Source of the DNA: Geodermatophilus poikilotrophus
GTDB lineage: Bacteria > Actinomycetota > Actinomycetes > Mycobacteriales > Geodermatophilaceae
Direction: 5' to 3'
Assembly (NCBI RefSeq): GCF_900111455.1
Contig: NZ_FOIE01000001.1
Location: 124,001 to 188,000, forward strand
DNA length: 64,000 nucleotides
Of this stretch, positions 40,513 to 49,328 are shown in pieces. The notes below the pieces were generated by a model that saw nothing but the letters and a program-made list of their open reading frames with translations, was not told where the DNA came from and searched no databases. Each line of letters starts with the position of its first letter. Position 1 is the stretch's first letter. Made by a program: the position numbers and the translations under genes.

Positions 40513-41835
40513 ATGGTCAGCCACGAGGACCTCGCCGTGCGCACGCTCGGACCCTGCCGGATCGACTCCCCGCTCGCCGAACGGCTCGTGGCGCGGGAGA
40601 CGACCCAGCACTCCGTCGTGGAGGAGGACCGGATCCTCTTCGACGACACGATCTCCATGGCCGGTGGGCGGGGGCTCCCCGTCGAGCAGCTGCCGAGCCT
40701 GGAGCCGGGCGGCCCCCGGAAGCGGATCTACTTCGACCCCGCCAAGACCCGGGTCGGGATCGTCACCTGCGGTGGCCTGTGCCCCGGCCTCAACGACGTC
40801 ATCCGCGGGCTGGTGCTCGAGCTCTCCCGGCACTACGGGGTGCGGCGCATCGTCGGCTTCCGCAACGGCTACCGCGGCTTCGTCCCGCGGTACGGGGAGG
40901 ACGTCGTCGACCTCACCCCGGAGGTCGTCATGCACATCGACGACGAGGGCGGCACGATCCTGGGCACCTCCCGCGGGGAGCAGGACCCGGACGAGATCGT
41001 CGACGCGCTGGAGCGCCTCAACATCAACATCCTCTTCGTCATCGGCGGTGACGGCACCATCCGCGGGGCCATGGACGTCGTCCGCGTGGTGGGGGAGCGG
41101 GGGCTGAAGGTCGCCGTGGTCGGGATCCCGAAGACGATCGACAACGACATCCCCTACATCGACCAGAGCTTCGGCTTCCAGACCGCGATGGCCGAGGCGA
41201 CCAAGTCCATCCACGCGGCGAGCGTCGAGGCCCGCTCCGCCCCCGGGGGCATCGGCCTGGTCAAGCTGATGGGCCGGCACTCCGGCTTCATCGCCTGCTA
41301 CGCGACGCTGGCCAAGGACGACGCCGACTACGTCCTCATCCCCGAGGTGCCCTTCGCCCTCGACGGGGAGCGCGGGCTGCTGCAGCACCTGCGCCGGCGG
41401 GTGCAGGAGCGGGGGCACGCCGTGGTGGTGGTCGCCGAGGGCGCCGGGCAGGAGTACATCGAGGGGGAGGAGCCGGGCCGGGACGCCTCCGGGAACGTCC
41501 GCTTCGGTGACATCGGCCGGCTGCTGCGCAAGCGGATCGTCGAGCACCTGGACGCGCACGGCGTGGAGAACAACGTCCGGTACTTCGACCCGAGCTACGC
41601 GATCCGCAGCGTGCCGGCCAACCCGTTCGACAGCGCCTACTGCCTCCGTCTGGCGCACGCCGCCGTGCACGCGGCGATGGCCGGGCGGACCGAGGTCATC
41701 GTCGCCCGGCGACGGCGGAGGTTCGTGCACATGCCCATGCCGCTGGCGGTGAGCCGGCGCAACCACGTCGACCCGCTCGGCGATCTGTGGCTGTCGGTGC
41801 TCGAGGCCACCGGGCAGCCCGTGCGCTTCGAGTGA
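40513..41835 (+). CDS. 6-phosphofructokinase, long plant-like clade
   Basis: A 440-residue protein from the ATG at 40513. An N-terminal extension of about 80 residues precedes the PFK fold: VGIVTCGGLCPGLNDVIRGL, GGDGT (178-182), PKTIDND (206-212) and LMGRHSGFIA. The Gly of GGDGT predicts ATP as phosphoryl donor, whereas the Lys of PKTIDND is otherwise seen in pyrophosphate enzymes; this combination is that of plant-type and group X ATP-PFKs. It phosphorylates fructose 6-phosphate in glycolysis. Allosteric control as in E. coli PfkA is unlikely in this clade. It stands next to stress genes rather than glycolytic ones. Confidence 0.9.
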   Translation: MVSHEDLAVRTLGPCRIDSPLAERLVARETTQHSVVEEDRILFDDTISMAGGRGLPVEQLPSLEPGGPRKRIYFDPAKTRVGIVTCGGLCPGLNDVIRGLVLELSRHYGVRRIVGFRNGYRGFVPRYGEDVVDLTPEVVMHIDDEGGTILGTSRGEQDPDEIVDALERLNINILFVIGGDGTIRGAMDVVRVVGERGLKVAVVGIPKTIDNDIPYIDQSFGFQTAMAEATKSIHAASVEARSAPGGIGLVKLMGRHSGFIACYATLAKDDADYVLIPEVPFALDGERGLLQHLRRRVQERGHAVVVVAEGAGQEYIEGEEPGRDASGNVRFGDIGRLLRKRIVEHLDAHGVENNVRYFDPSYAIRSVPANPFDSAYCLRLAHAAVHAAMAGRTEVIVARRRRRFVHMPMPLAVSRRNHVDPLGDLWLSVLEATGQPVRFE

Positions 41836-41870
41836 GCGGCCCCGGCGGCCGCCGGACGACGCGCGGGCCG

Positions 41871-42665
41871 TCAGAGGAGCGCGGCCCGCAGCAGGTCCCC
41901 GGAGGCGAGGTACCACTGCCGGGTCCGCTCCGCCCGCTCCCGCGTCCCGCCGGTCCAGTAGTCGGCGAAACCGGCGTGACCGTTCGCCGCCGCGGTCCCG
42001 ACGATGTCGTAGGACCACTCGTGGTTCTGCCGCACCGCGGTCACCAGGCGTTCCCGGTCGTCGCCGGAGAGCCCGTAGGCGTCGGCGAACAGCCGGAGGC
42101 GGGGTAGCGCCCGGCCGCGCCGCGCGTCGTCGATGAAGCGGTCGGGTCGCAGCGGCGCCCACAGCCGCACCGCGCAGGCGACGTCCCAGACGCGGCAGCC
42201 CGGGCTGGCGAGGTCGAAGTCGATGAGGGCGACGGCCCGTCCGTCGCGGAAGACGACGTTGTCCAGGTTGACGTCGTTGTGGCTGACCAGCTCGCCGGCG
42301 AAGGGCGCCGGCGGCGAGGGCGGCCAGGGGAGCGACGCGGGGTCGAGGGTGCTGACCGCCCGGTGGTAGTCGCGGAGCAGGTGGGCGACGCTCACGAGTG
42401 CCGCGTCGGTGAGGGCCCAGGCGGGGTGGGGCGGCGTGATGGCGGTGCCGGCGACGTAGGAGAGGACCTCCCGCCCCTGGTCGTCCACGCCGAGGAACCG
42501 GGGCGCGCCGGGGAACCCGACGTCGGCGAGGTGGCGCAGGAGGGCGTGGGTCGCCGGGCTCGAGGCGCGCTGCGGCCGCCGGACGGTGTCGCCCACCCGG
42601 ACGACCTGTCCGCGGTTGGCGGTACCGCCGAGGAGGAGGACCTCGGATCCGCTCGTCCCCGGCAT
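41871..42665 (-). CDS. Aminoglycoside-phosphotransferase-fold kinase
   Basis: A 264-residue protein; GGAGGAGG lies just upstream of the ATG at 42665, so the longer open frame is rejected. APH/choline-kinase fold: catalytic loop LVSHNDVNLDNVVF and metal-binding VALIDFDLASPG, then WDVACAVRLWAPL. It probably phosphorylates a small molecule hydroxyl. Clinical aminoglycoside resistance is not implied, since this fold also covers homoserine, methylthioribose and choline kinases. Just downstream of the SorC regulator on the same strand (41 nt), it may be co-transcribed with it. Confidence 0.78.
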   Translation of the reverse strand: MPGTSGSEVLLLGGTANRGQVVRVGDTVRRPQRASSPATHALLRHLADVGFPGAPRFLGVDDQGREVLSYVAGTAITPPHPAWALTDAALVSVAHLLRDYHRAVSTLDPASLPWPPSPPAPFAGELVSHNDVNLDNVVFRDGRAVALIDFDLASPGCRVWDVACAVRLWAPLRPDRFIDDARRGRALPRLRLFADAYGLSGDDRERLVTAVRQNHEWSYDIVGTAAANGHAGFADYWTGGTRERAERTRQWYLASGDLLRAALL

Positions 42666-42706
42666 CGGCCTCCTCCAGGTCGTCCCCGGCCGGTCGGCGC
42701 AGGCGC

Positions 42707-43654
42707 TCACTCCTCGAGGACGGCGTGGGCCAGGGCCGTGTGCGTCACGATGCCACCGACGAGCCCGCTGCGGAGGGCGGCGCGGACGGCGGGGCCCTTC
42801 GACACGCCGTAGGGGATGACGATCACCTCCGGGATGGCCCGCATCTGCTCGGCGTCGATGCCGATCATCCGCTCCGACAGCTCCGTCCGGACGGCCTCGC
42901 CGTCGGCCGAGAGGAAGACGCCGGACACGTCGGCGCAGACGCCCAGGCGGTGCAGTGCCGTGCGGTCGTCCTCGGACAGGGCGTCGTACAGGGTGGACTG
43001 GCCGGGCTTCCAGAGACCGACCCCGGCCACCGCCCTGGTCACGAGCGGCAGCTGGGCGAAGGCGCGCGCCACCTCGGGCTGACCCCGGAGGGCGCGCGCG
43101 GTGGCCGCGTCGGGGACCGTGAAGGGCGCGTAGAAGACGTGCGCCGCGCCGCCCGATGCGCTGGCCACCTCCCGGACGACGTCCACCGAGGTGTCGGGTC
43201 CGTCCGGCAGCGAGAGCGCTCCGGTGAGCTGGACGACCGGCGTCCCGGGCAGCGGTGGCAGCGCCCGGGCCATCGCGCTCACCGCCCGGGCCCACGCGAG
43301 GCCGAGCACGTCCTGCGGCGTGATGATCTCCGCGAGCAGCCGGGCCGCCGCCCGACCGAGGTGTCCGCGGAGCGAGTCGGCGTGGTCGTCGGGTGTGTCG
43401 ATGACGACCGCGTGCTGCAACCCGAACCGGTCCTGCAGCCGCGCCGACAGGTCGACGTCGATCTCGCCCTGGTGGCGGATCTCGATGCGGACCAGCCCGC
43501 TCGTGCGGGCTGCGTCGAGCAGCCGGGCGACCTTGAAGCGGCTCAGGCCGAACTCCTCGGCGATCTCGACCTTCGACCGGCCGTCGAGGTAGTAGCGCCG
43601 TGCGACGGATGCCGTGAGCACGACCTGCGCCGGGCCGTCGGAGACCTCTGCCAT
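42707..43654 (-). CDS. SorC/DeoR-family polyol-responsive regulator
   Basis: A 315-residue protein. N-terminal HTH: VARRYYLDGRSKVEIAEEFG, LSRFKVARLLDAARTSGLVR; the C-terminal sugar-binding domain (SorC type) covers 60-310 and includes DVLGLAWARAVSAMARALP and VIPYGVSKGPAVRAALRSGL. It is divergent from the polyol ABC transporter operon. The spacer carries near-identical palindromes GCTCATCTGAGC and GCTCATATGAGC, one close to each gene, so it likely controls both directions, with a phosphorylated or free polyol as inducer. Confidence 0.9.
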   Translation of the reverse strand: MAEVSDGPAQVVLTASVARRYYLDGRSKVEIAEEFGLSRFKVARLLDAARTSGLVRIEIRHQGEIDVDLSARLQDRFGLQHAVVIDTPDDHADSLRGHLGRAAARLLAEIITPQDVLGLAWARAVSAMARALPPLPGTPVVQLTGALSLPDGPDTSVDVVREVASASGGAAHVFYAPFTVPDAATARALRGQPEVARAFAQLPLVTRAVAGVGLWKPGQSTLYDALSEDDRTALHRLGVCADVSGVFLSADGEAVRTELSERMIGIDAEQMRAIPEVIVIPYGVSKGPAVRAALRSGLVGGIVTHTALAHAVLEE

Positions 43655-43665
43655 GGGGCACCTCT

Positions 43666-43677
43666 GCTCATCTGAGC
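43666..43677. promoter_or_regulatory. SorC operator 1 (regulator-proximal)
   Basis: GCTCATCTGAGC: arms GCTCA/TGAGC, 12 nt upstream of the regulator's start codon. A further half-site TGCTCA follows at 43685-43690. Confidence 0.6.
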
Positions 43678-43761
43678 GTCTGGCTGCTCACTATGGCACA
43701 CCCCTTGACGCCATCACCCGGCAGGGTGAGACTCAGGCCACACACATTTGAGACACCCGGC

Positions 43762-43773
43762 GCTCATATGAGC
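43762..43773. promoter_or_regulatory. SorC operator 2 (transporter-proximal)
   Basis: GCTCATATGAGC, a perfect palindrome 36 nt upstream of the binding-protein start; same arms as operator 1, with TGAG repeated nearby at 43749-43752. Confidence 0.65.
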
Positions 43774-43808
43774 GGTCGCATGGTGTCGGCCCCGAGGAGG
43801 ACCGCCTC

Positions 43809-45176
43809 GTGCACAGACACGTGCGACCTGCACTCGCCGCAGCGACGGCGACCGCACTGGCCGTGGGGGTCGGCGGGTGTGCCGGCTGGGGCGGCGGGCC
43901 CAGCGGTGGCGGGCCGGACACGATCAACGTGCTGATGGTCAACAACCCGCAGATGGTCGACCTGCAGCAGCTCACCGCCGAGCACTTCACCGCGGAGACC
44001 GGCATCACGGTCAACTACACGGTGCTGCCCGAGAACGACGTCCGGGACAAGATCAGCCAGGAGTTCTCCAGCCAGGCGGGGCAGTACGACGTCGCCACCC
44101 TGAGCAACTTCGAGATCCCGATCTACGCCCGGAGCGAGTGGATCGCCCCGCTGGACGAGTACGTCGCGGCCGACGCGGAGTTCGACCAGGACGACGTCCT
44201 CGGCCCGCTGACCGCGTCGCTGTCCGGCGACGACGGCCGGCTGTACGGGGAGCCGTTCTACGGCGAGTCCTCGTTCCTCATGTACCGCGAGGACGTCCTG
44301 GACGCCGCCGGCGTCGAGATGCCGGCGAACCCGACGTGGCAGGAGGTCGCCGACATCGCGGCCGAGGTGGACGGCATCGAGCCGGGGATGGCCGGCATCT
44401 GCCTGCGCGGCCAGCCCGGGTGGGGGCAGGTCTTCGCGCCGCTGACCACGGTGGTGAACACCTTCGGCGGCACCTGGTTCACCGAGGACTGGGAGCCGCA
44501 GGTCGACAGCGAGGAGTTCCGGACGGCCGTGCAGTTCTACGTGGACCTGGTCCGCGAGCACGGTGAGGTCGGTGCCCCGCAGGCGGGCTTCACCGAGTGC
44601 CTCAACAACGTGGTCCAGGGCAACGCCGCGATGTGGTACGACGCGACCTCGGCCGCCGGCTCCCTCGAGGCCGCCGACTCGCCGGTCAAGGGCAAGATGG
44701 GCTACGTCGCGGCGCCGGTGGTCGAGACCGACAGCTCCGGGTGGCTCTACGCGTGGTCCTGGAGCATCCAGCAGGCCAGTGCGAAGAAGGACGCGGCGTG
44801 GGAGTTCATCTCCTGGGCCTCCAGCGCGGAGTACGAGCAGCTCGTCGGCGAGGAGCTCGGCTGGTCGAAGGTCCCCGCCGGCAAGCGGGCGTCGACGTAC
44901 GACAACCCGGACTACCTCGCGGAGGCCTCGGCGTTCGCCGAGCCCACGCTGGCGGCCATCGAGGCCGCCGACCCGAACGACGCGGGCGTGCAGCCCCGCC
45001 CCGCACCCGGCATCCAGTTCATCGGCATCCCGGAGTTCCCGGACCTGGCCACCCAGGTGTCGCAGGACGTCAGCTCCGCGATCGCCGGCCGGACGACCGT
45101 GGACGAGGCGCTCCAACGGGGGCAGCAGCTCGCCGAGGACGTCGCCGAGCGCTACCGCGAGCGGGAGTCGAAGTGA
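43809..45176 (+). CDS. Polyol/sugar ABC transporter substrate-binding lipoprotein
   Basis: A 455-residue protein from a GTG preceded by GAGGA. Lipoprotein signal ending AVGVGGC (Cys about 22), then a family-1 solute-binding fold: INVLMVNNPQMVDLQQLTAEHF, FEIPIYARSEWIAPLDEYV and GYVAAPVVETDSSGW. It would capture a sugar alcohol (mannitol/sorbitol-type, judged from the polyol dehydrogenases downstream) and pass it to the two permeases. First gene of a six-gene operon divergent from a SorC regulator. Confidence 0.88.
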   Translation: MHRHVRPALAAATATALAVGVGGCAGWGGGPSGGGPDTINVLMVNNPQMVDLQQLTAEHFTAETGITVNYTVLPENDVRDKISQEFSSQAGQYDVATLSNFEIPIYARSEWIAPLDEYVAADAEFDQDDVLGPLTASLSGDDGRLYGEPFYGESSFLMYREDVLDAAGVEMPANPTWQEVADIAAEVDGIEPGMAGICLRGQPGWGQVFAPLTTVVNTFGGTWFTEDWEPQVDSEEFRTAVQFYVDLVREHGEVGAPQAGFTECLNNVVQGNAAMWYDATSAAGSLEAADSPVKGKMGYVAAPVVETDSSGWLYAWSWSIQQASAKKDAAWEFISWASSAEYEQLVGEELGWSKVPAGKRASTYDNPDYLAEASAFAEPTLAAIEAADPNDAGVQPRPAPGIQFIGIPEFPDLATQVSQDVSSAIAGRTTVDEALQRGQQLAEDVAERYRERESK

Positions 45177-45213
45177 CCGAGCCGGCAGGACGACACCAGG
45201 GAGAGGCAGCGGG

Positions 45214-46200
45214 ATGAGCACCACTCTGGAGACCGGCCGCGGGCGCGGTCAGCAACCGCCGACACCGCCTCCGGCACCGCCCACGCCCTCGCCGGGCGGA
45301 GCGCTCCGCCGATCGGCCGACTGGGCCCGCCGGGCACCGCTGCTGCCCGCGCTGGTGTTCACGATCATCGTCACCCAGCTGCCGTTCGTGGTCACGCTGA
45401 TCGTCTCGTTCATGGACTGGAACGCCTACTACCCCGACGAGCGCGGCTTCGCCGGGTTCGGCAACTACGCGAGCGTGCTGACCGACGTCAACATGCGCCA
45501 GGCCATCCTCACCACGGTCGTGCTGACCGCGGTCGTCGTCCTGGTCAGCCTGCTGCTCGGGATGGTCATCGCCCTGCTGCTGGACCGGCAGTTCCGCGGC
45601 CGGGGCGCGGTGCGCACCATGATGATCACGCCGTTCCTCATCGTCCCCGTCGCCGCGGCGCTGCTGTGGAAGCACGCGCTGTTCAACCCCGAGTACGGCC
45701 TGCTCAACGGGACGCTCACCGCGATCTGGCGGCTGTTCGGCTCGGACAACGCGCCGCAGCCGGACTGGATCACCATGGCGCCGCTGGTCTCGGTCGAGGT
45801 CGCCCTCATCTGGCAGTGGACGCCGTTCATGATGCTGATCCTGCTGGCCGGGCTGCAGAGCCGGCCGCTGGACGTCATCGAGGCCGCGCGCATCGACGGC
45901 GCCAGCGCCTGGCAGATCTTCCGCTACATGACCTTCCCGCACCTGCGCCGCTACCTGGAGCTGGGCGGGCTGCTCGGGTCGATCTACATCGTGCAGAACT
46001 TCGACGCGGTCTTCACGATCACCTCGGGCGGCCTGGGCACGGCGAACCTCCCGTACGTCATCTACCAGACCTTCTACCAGGCCCACGACTACGGCCGGGC
46101 GTCCGCTGCCGGCGTCGTCGTCGTCATCGGCACGATCGTCATCGCCACGCTGGCGCTGCGGACGGTGTCGACGCTCTTCCAGGAGGAGAACGCGCGATGA
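45214..46200 (+). CDS. Polyol ABC transporter permease 1 (MalF type)
   Basis: A 328-residue protein; GAGAGGCAGCGGG precedes the ATG at 45214. After a Pro-rich cytosolic N-terminus (10-30) it has six membrane helices; the EAA motif RPLDVIEAARIDGASAWQIF (about 225-244) contacts the ATPase. MalF/UgpA-type permease of a carbohydrate importer. Its stop overlaps the next permease start (ATGA). Confidence 0.9.
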   Translation: MSTTLETGRGRGQQPPTPPPAPPTPSPGGALRRSADWARRAPLLPALVFTIIVTQLPFVVTLIVSFMDWNAYYPDERGFAGFGNYASVLTDVNMRQAILTTVVLTAVVVLVSLLLGMVIALLLDRQFRGRGAVRTMMITPFLIVPVAAALLWKHALFNPEYGLLNGTLTAIWRLFGSDNAPQPDWITMAPLVSVEVALIWQWTPFMMLILLAGLQSRPLDVIEAARIDGASAWQIFRYMTFPHLRRYLELGGLLGSIYIVQNFDAVFTITSGGLGTANLPYVIYQTFYQAHDYGRASAAGVVVVIGTIVIATLALRTVSTLFQEENAR

Positions 46201-47090
46201 GCTCCGTCACCGATGTCGCACCGGTCGCCGCCACCCGCACGCCCGAGGGCGCACCCCGCCGGCCGCGCAAGCCGCGGTCCGGCGCCCTGCTGGGGGTGGC
46301 CGCCTGGCTGATCGGCTTCCTGTTCGTCGTGCCCGTGCTGTGGATGGTGCTGACGTCGTTCCACAGCGAGGAGGCCGCGGCGACCAACCCGCCGTCTCTC
46401 CTCGCGCCGCTGACCTTCGCCGGCTACCGGGAGTTCTTCGGCGTCGGCACCGGCACCAGCCCCTGGCCGTCGCTGCTCAACTCGCTGACCGCCAGCGTGG
46501 TCTCGACGGTCATCGTGCTGCTGCTGGCCATCCCGGCCGCCTACGCGCTGTCGATCAAGCCGGTGCGCAAGTGGACCGACGTGATGTTCTTCTTCCTGTC
46601 CACCCGCATGCTGCCGATCGTGGCCGGCCTCCTGCCCATCTACCTGTTCGCGCAGTGGAGCGGCCTGCTGGACAACATCTGGCTGCTCATCGTCCTGTAC
46701 ACGGCCATGAACCTGCCGATCGCGGTGTGGATGATGCGCTCGTTCCTCGCCGAGGTCCCCGTCGAGATCCTCGAGGCGGCCTCGATGGACGGCGCCGGGC
46801 TGCTGCTGACCCTCCGCCAGGTGGTGGCGCCCATCGTCCTGCCGGGCATCGCCGCCACCTCGCTGATCTGCTTCATCTTCAGTTGGAACGAGCTGCTGCT
46901 GGCCCGGACCCTGACCGGCACCGTGGCCGGGACCGCGCCGGTCTACCTGACCGGCTTCGTGACCAGCCAGGGGCTGTTCCTCGCCCAGGTCTGCGCGGCC
47001 TCGTTCGTGGTGTCGCTGCCCGTGCTCGTCGCCGGCTTCGCCGCCCAGGACAAGCTGGTGCAGGGGCTGTCGCTGGGAGCCGTCAAGTGA
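46197..47090 (+). CDS. Polyol ABC transporter permease 2 (MalG type)
   Basis: A 297-residue protein starting 4 nt before the previous stop. Six helices; the EAA motif is VPVEILEAASMDGAGLLLTL (about 188-207). Pairs with the upstream permease to form the membrane channel. Its stop overlaps the GTG of the zinc dehydrogenase (GTGA), so transporter and enzyme are made together. Confidence 0.9.
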   Translation: MSSVTDVAPVAATRTPEGAPRRPRKPRSGALLGVAAWLIGFLFVVPVLWMVLTSFHSEEAAATNPPSLLAPLTFAGYREFFGVGTGTSPWPSLLNSLTASVVSTVIVLLLAIPAAYALSIKPVRKWTDVMFFFLSTRMLPIVAGLLPIYLFAQWSGLLDNIWLLIVLYTAMNLPIAVWMMRSFLAEVPVEILEAASMDGAGLLLTLRQVVAPIVLPGIAATSLICFIFSWNELLLARTLTGTVAGTAPVYLTGFVTSQGLFLAQVCAASFVVSLPVLVAGFAAQDKLVQGLSLGAVK

Positions 47091-48157
47091 GCGCGGCGGC
47101 CGGAACGGTCCCGGGGACCGGACACCTCGGTCCGGCGGCCACGATGCGCGCCTCGGTCCTGCGCGGGCCCGGCGACGTGGTCGTGGAGGAGCGGGCCGTC
47201 CCCCGGCCGGGCCCTGGTGAGGTGGCGGTCCGCGTCGCCTCGGTCGGGGTCTGCGGATCGGACACGCACTACTACGACCACGGGCGCATCGGTCGGTTCG
47301 TCGTCGAGTCCCCGCTCGTGCTGGGGCACGAGGCAGCGGGGGAGGTGGCCGCCCTCGGGCCCGGCGTCTCCTCGCTCGCCGTCGGGCAGCGGGTGTCGGT
47401 CGAGCCGGGGGTCCCGGACCTGACCTGCCCGCAGTGCCTGGCCGGGCGCTACAACCTCTGCCCGGACATGCGCTTCTTCGCGACCCCGCCGATCGACGGC
47501 GCCTTCGCCGAGTACGTCGTCGTCCACGCGGCCTTCGCCCACCCCGTGCCCGAGACGATCAGCGACGACGCCGCCGCACTGCTGGAACCCCTGTCGGTCG
47601 GCATCTGGGCCTGCCGCAGGGGCCGGGTGGGCGCCGGCTCCCGGGTGCTCGTCACCGGGGCCGGACCCATCGGGCTGGTGAGCGTCCAGGTGGCGCGGGC
47701 GTTCGGCGCCACGGAGATCGTGGTGTCCGACGTCAACCCCGCGCGGCTGGCCCTGGCTCGTGACCTCGGCGCCACCGAGGTCGTCGACGCCCGGACGGCC
47801 CGCGTGACGGACCTGCCGCGACCGCCCGAGGTGCTGCTGGAGTGCTCCGGTCACCCGGCGGCCACCGCCGAGGCCATCCGCGCCCTCGACCGGGCCGGTC
47901 GGGCGGTGCTCGTCGGCATGGGCGGCGACGAGCTGCCCCTGCCGCTGTCGGTGGTGCAGGAACGGGAGCTCGAGGTCACCGGCACCTTCCGCTACGCCAA
48001 CACCTGGCCGACGGCGATCGCGCTGGTCGGCGCCGGGCGGATCGACCTCGACCGCCTGGTCACCGGCACCTACCGGCTGGACCAGGCCGAGGACGCCCTG
48101 ACGGCCGGCCGCCGCGACCCGCGGTCGGTGAAGGTCGTCGTCCACCCGCAGACCTGA
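47087..48157 (+). CDS. Zinc-dependent polyol (sorbitol/xylitol-type) dehydrogenase
   Basis: A 356-residue medium-chain dehydrogenase. Catalytic zinc site: VGVCGSDTHYYDHGRIG (Cys) and VLGHEAAGEV (His-Glu); structural-zinc-like TCPQCLAGRYNLC has three cysteines. NAD-binding VTGAGPIGLVSVQVARAFGA. HYYDHGRIG is typical of sorbitol and xylitol dehydrogenases. It oxidises the imported polyol to the ketose. Encoded inside the ABC transporter operon, coupled to the second permease. Confidence 0.88.
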   Translation: MSAAAGTVPGTGHLGPAATMRASVLRGPGDVVVEERAVPRPGPGEVAVRVASVGVCGSDTHYYDHGRIGRFVVESPLVLGHEAAGEVAALGPGVSSLAVGQRVSVEPGVPDLTCPQCLAGRYNLCPDMRFFATPPIDGAFAEYVVVHAAFAHPVPETISDDAAALLEPLSVGIWACRRGRVGAGSRVLVTGAGPIGLVSVQVARAFGATEIVVSDVNPARLALARDLGATEVVDARTARVTDLPRPPEVLLECSGHPAATAEAIRALDRAGRAVLVGMGGDELPLPLSVVQERELEVTGTFRYANTWPTAIALVGAGRIDLDRLVTGTYRLDQAEDALTAGRRDPRSVKVVVHPQT

Positions 48158-48194
48158 CGTTCCCCTGACCTCTGCTCCAGCAAGGAGAGATCCC

Positions 48195-49307
48195 ATGGCC
48201 TCCGTCACCTACGACCGGGCGAGCCGCATCTACCCCGGCTCCGACAAGCCCGCGGTCGACGCCCTCGACCTCCAGATCGCCGACGGCGAGTTCCTCGTCC
48301 TGGTCGGCCCCTCCGGCTGCGGCAAGTCCACCAGCCTCCGGATGCTCGCCGGTCTGGAGGACGTCGACGACGGGGCGATCCGCATCGGGGACCGGGACGT
48401 CACGCACCTGAAGTCCAAGGACCGGGACATCGCGATGGTGTTCCAGAGCTACGCGCTGTACCCGCACATGACCGTCGGGGACAACATGGGCTTCGCGCTC
48501 AAGATCGCCGGGGTGCCGAAGGAGGAGATCACGCAGCGGGTCCGGGAGGCGGCGAAGATCCTCGACCTGGAGACCTTCCTGGACCGCAAGCCCAAGGCCC
48601 TCTCCGGCGGCCAGCGCCAGCGCGTCGCGATGGGCCGGGCGATCGTGCGCTCGCCGCAGGTGTTCCTCATGGACGAGCCGCTGTCCAACCTCGACGCCAA
48701 GCTGCGCGTGCAGACCCGCACCCAGATCGCCGCGCTGCAGCGCCGGCTCGGGACCACGACGGTCTACGTCACCCACGACCAGGTCGAGGCGATGACCATG
48801 GGCGACCGCGTGGCGGTGCTGCGGGCCGGCCTGCTGGAGCAGTGCGACACGCCCCTGCGGCTCTACCAGGAGCCGGCCAACGTCTTCGTCGCCGGGTTCA
48901 TCGGTTCCCCCGGCATGAACATCGCCGAGTTCCGGCTGCACGACGGGCACGCGGTGCTCGGCAGCGCCCGCCTCCCGCTGAGCACCGCGGCGCTGGGCGC
49001 GCTCTCGGCGGAGGGGGCCGACCGCGTCGTCGTCGGCTTCCGGCCGGAGGCCCTCGACCTCGCCACGGAGGCCGAGCCCGGCGCCTTCGCCGTGGACGTC
49101 GGGGTGGTGGAGGAACTGGGCTCCGACGCGTTCCTGCACGGGACGCTGCCGGAGCTGCGCGGGGAGTCCGGCTCGCTCGCCGAGAACATCGTCGCGCGGG
49201 TCGACCCCGCCCGGCCGCCGGCGAAGGGGGAACGGGTGCACCTGCGCATCCAGCCGGGCAAGGAGCACCTCTTCTCCCCGTCGACCGGCCGCCGCATCCC
49301 CGCCTGA
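48195..49307 (+). CDS. Carbohydrate ABC transporter ATP-binding protein (UgpC/MsmK type)
   Basis: A 370-residue protein; AAGGAGAG lies upstream of the ATG. Walker A GPSGCGKSTS (about 37-46), Q-loop FQSYALYPHM, signature LSGGQRQR, Walker B VFLMDEPLSNLDAK, H-loop YVTHDQVEAM, and a C-terminal TOBE regulatory domain (from about 240). It energises the polyol permeases encoded upstream in the same operon. Confidence 0.93.
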   Translation: MASVTYDRASRIYPGSDKPAVDALDLQIADGEFLVLVGPSGCGKSTSLRMLAGLEDVDDGAIRIGDRDVTHLKSKDRDIAMVFQSYALYPHMTVGDNMGFALKIAGVPKEEITQRVREAAKILDLETFLDRKPKALSGGQRQRVAMGRAIVRSPQVFLMDEPLSNLDAKLRVQTRTQIAALQRRLGTTTVYVTHDQVEAMTMGDRVAVLRAGLLEQCDTPLRLYQEPANVFVAGFIGSPGMNIAEFRLHDGHAVLGSARLPLSTAALGALSAEGADRVVVGFRPEALDLATEAEPGAFAVDVGVVEELGSDAFLHGTLPELRGESGSLAENIVARVDPARPPAKGERVHLRIQPGKEHLFSPSTGRRIPA

Positions 49308-49328
49308 CCGCAGCGCAGGAGGACCCCC

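Noticed and set aside
41871-42665. Antibiotic resistance call for the APH-fold kinase
   Set aside because: The fold is shared by many metabolic kinases and nothing in the context points to an aminoglycoside.
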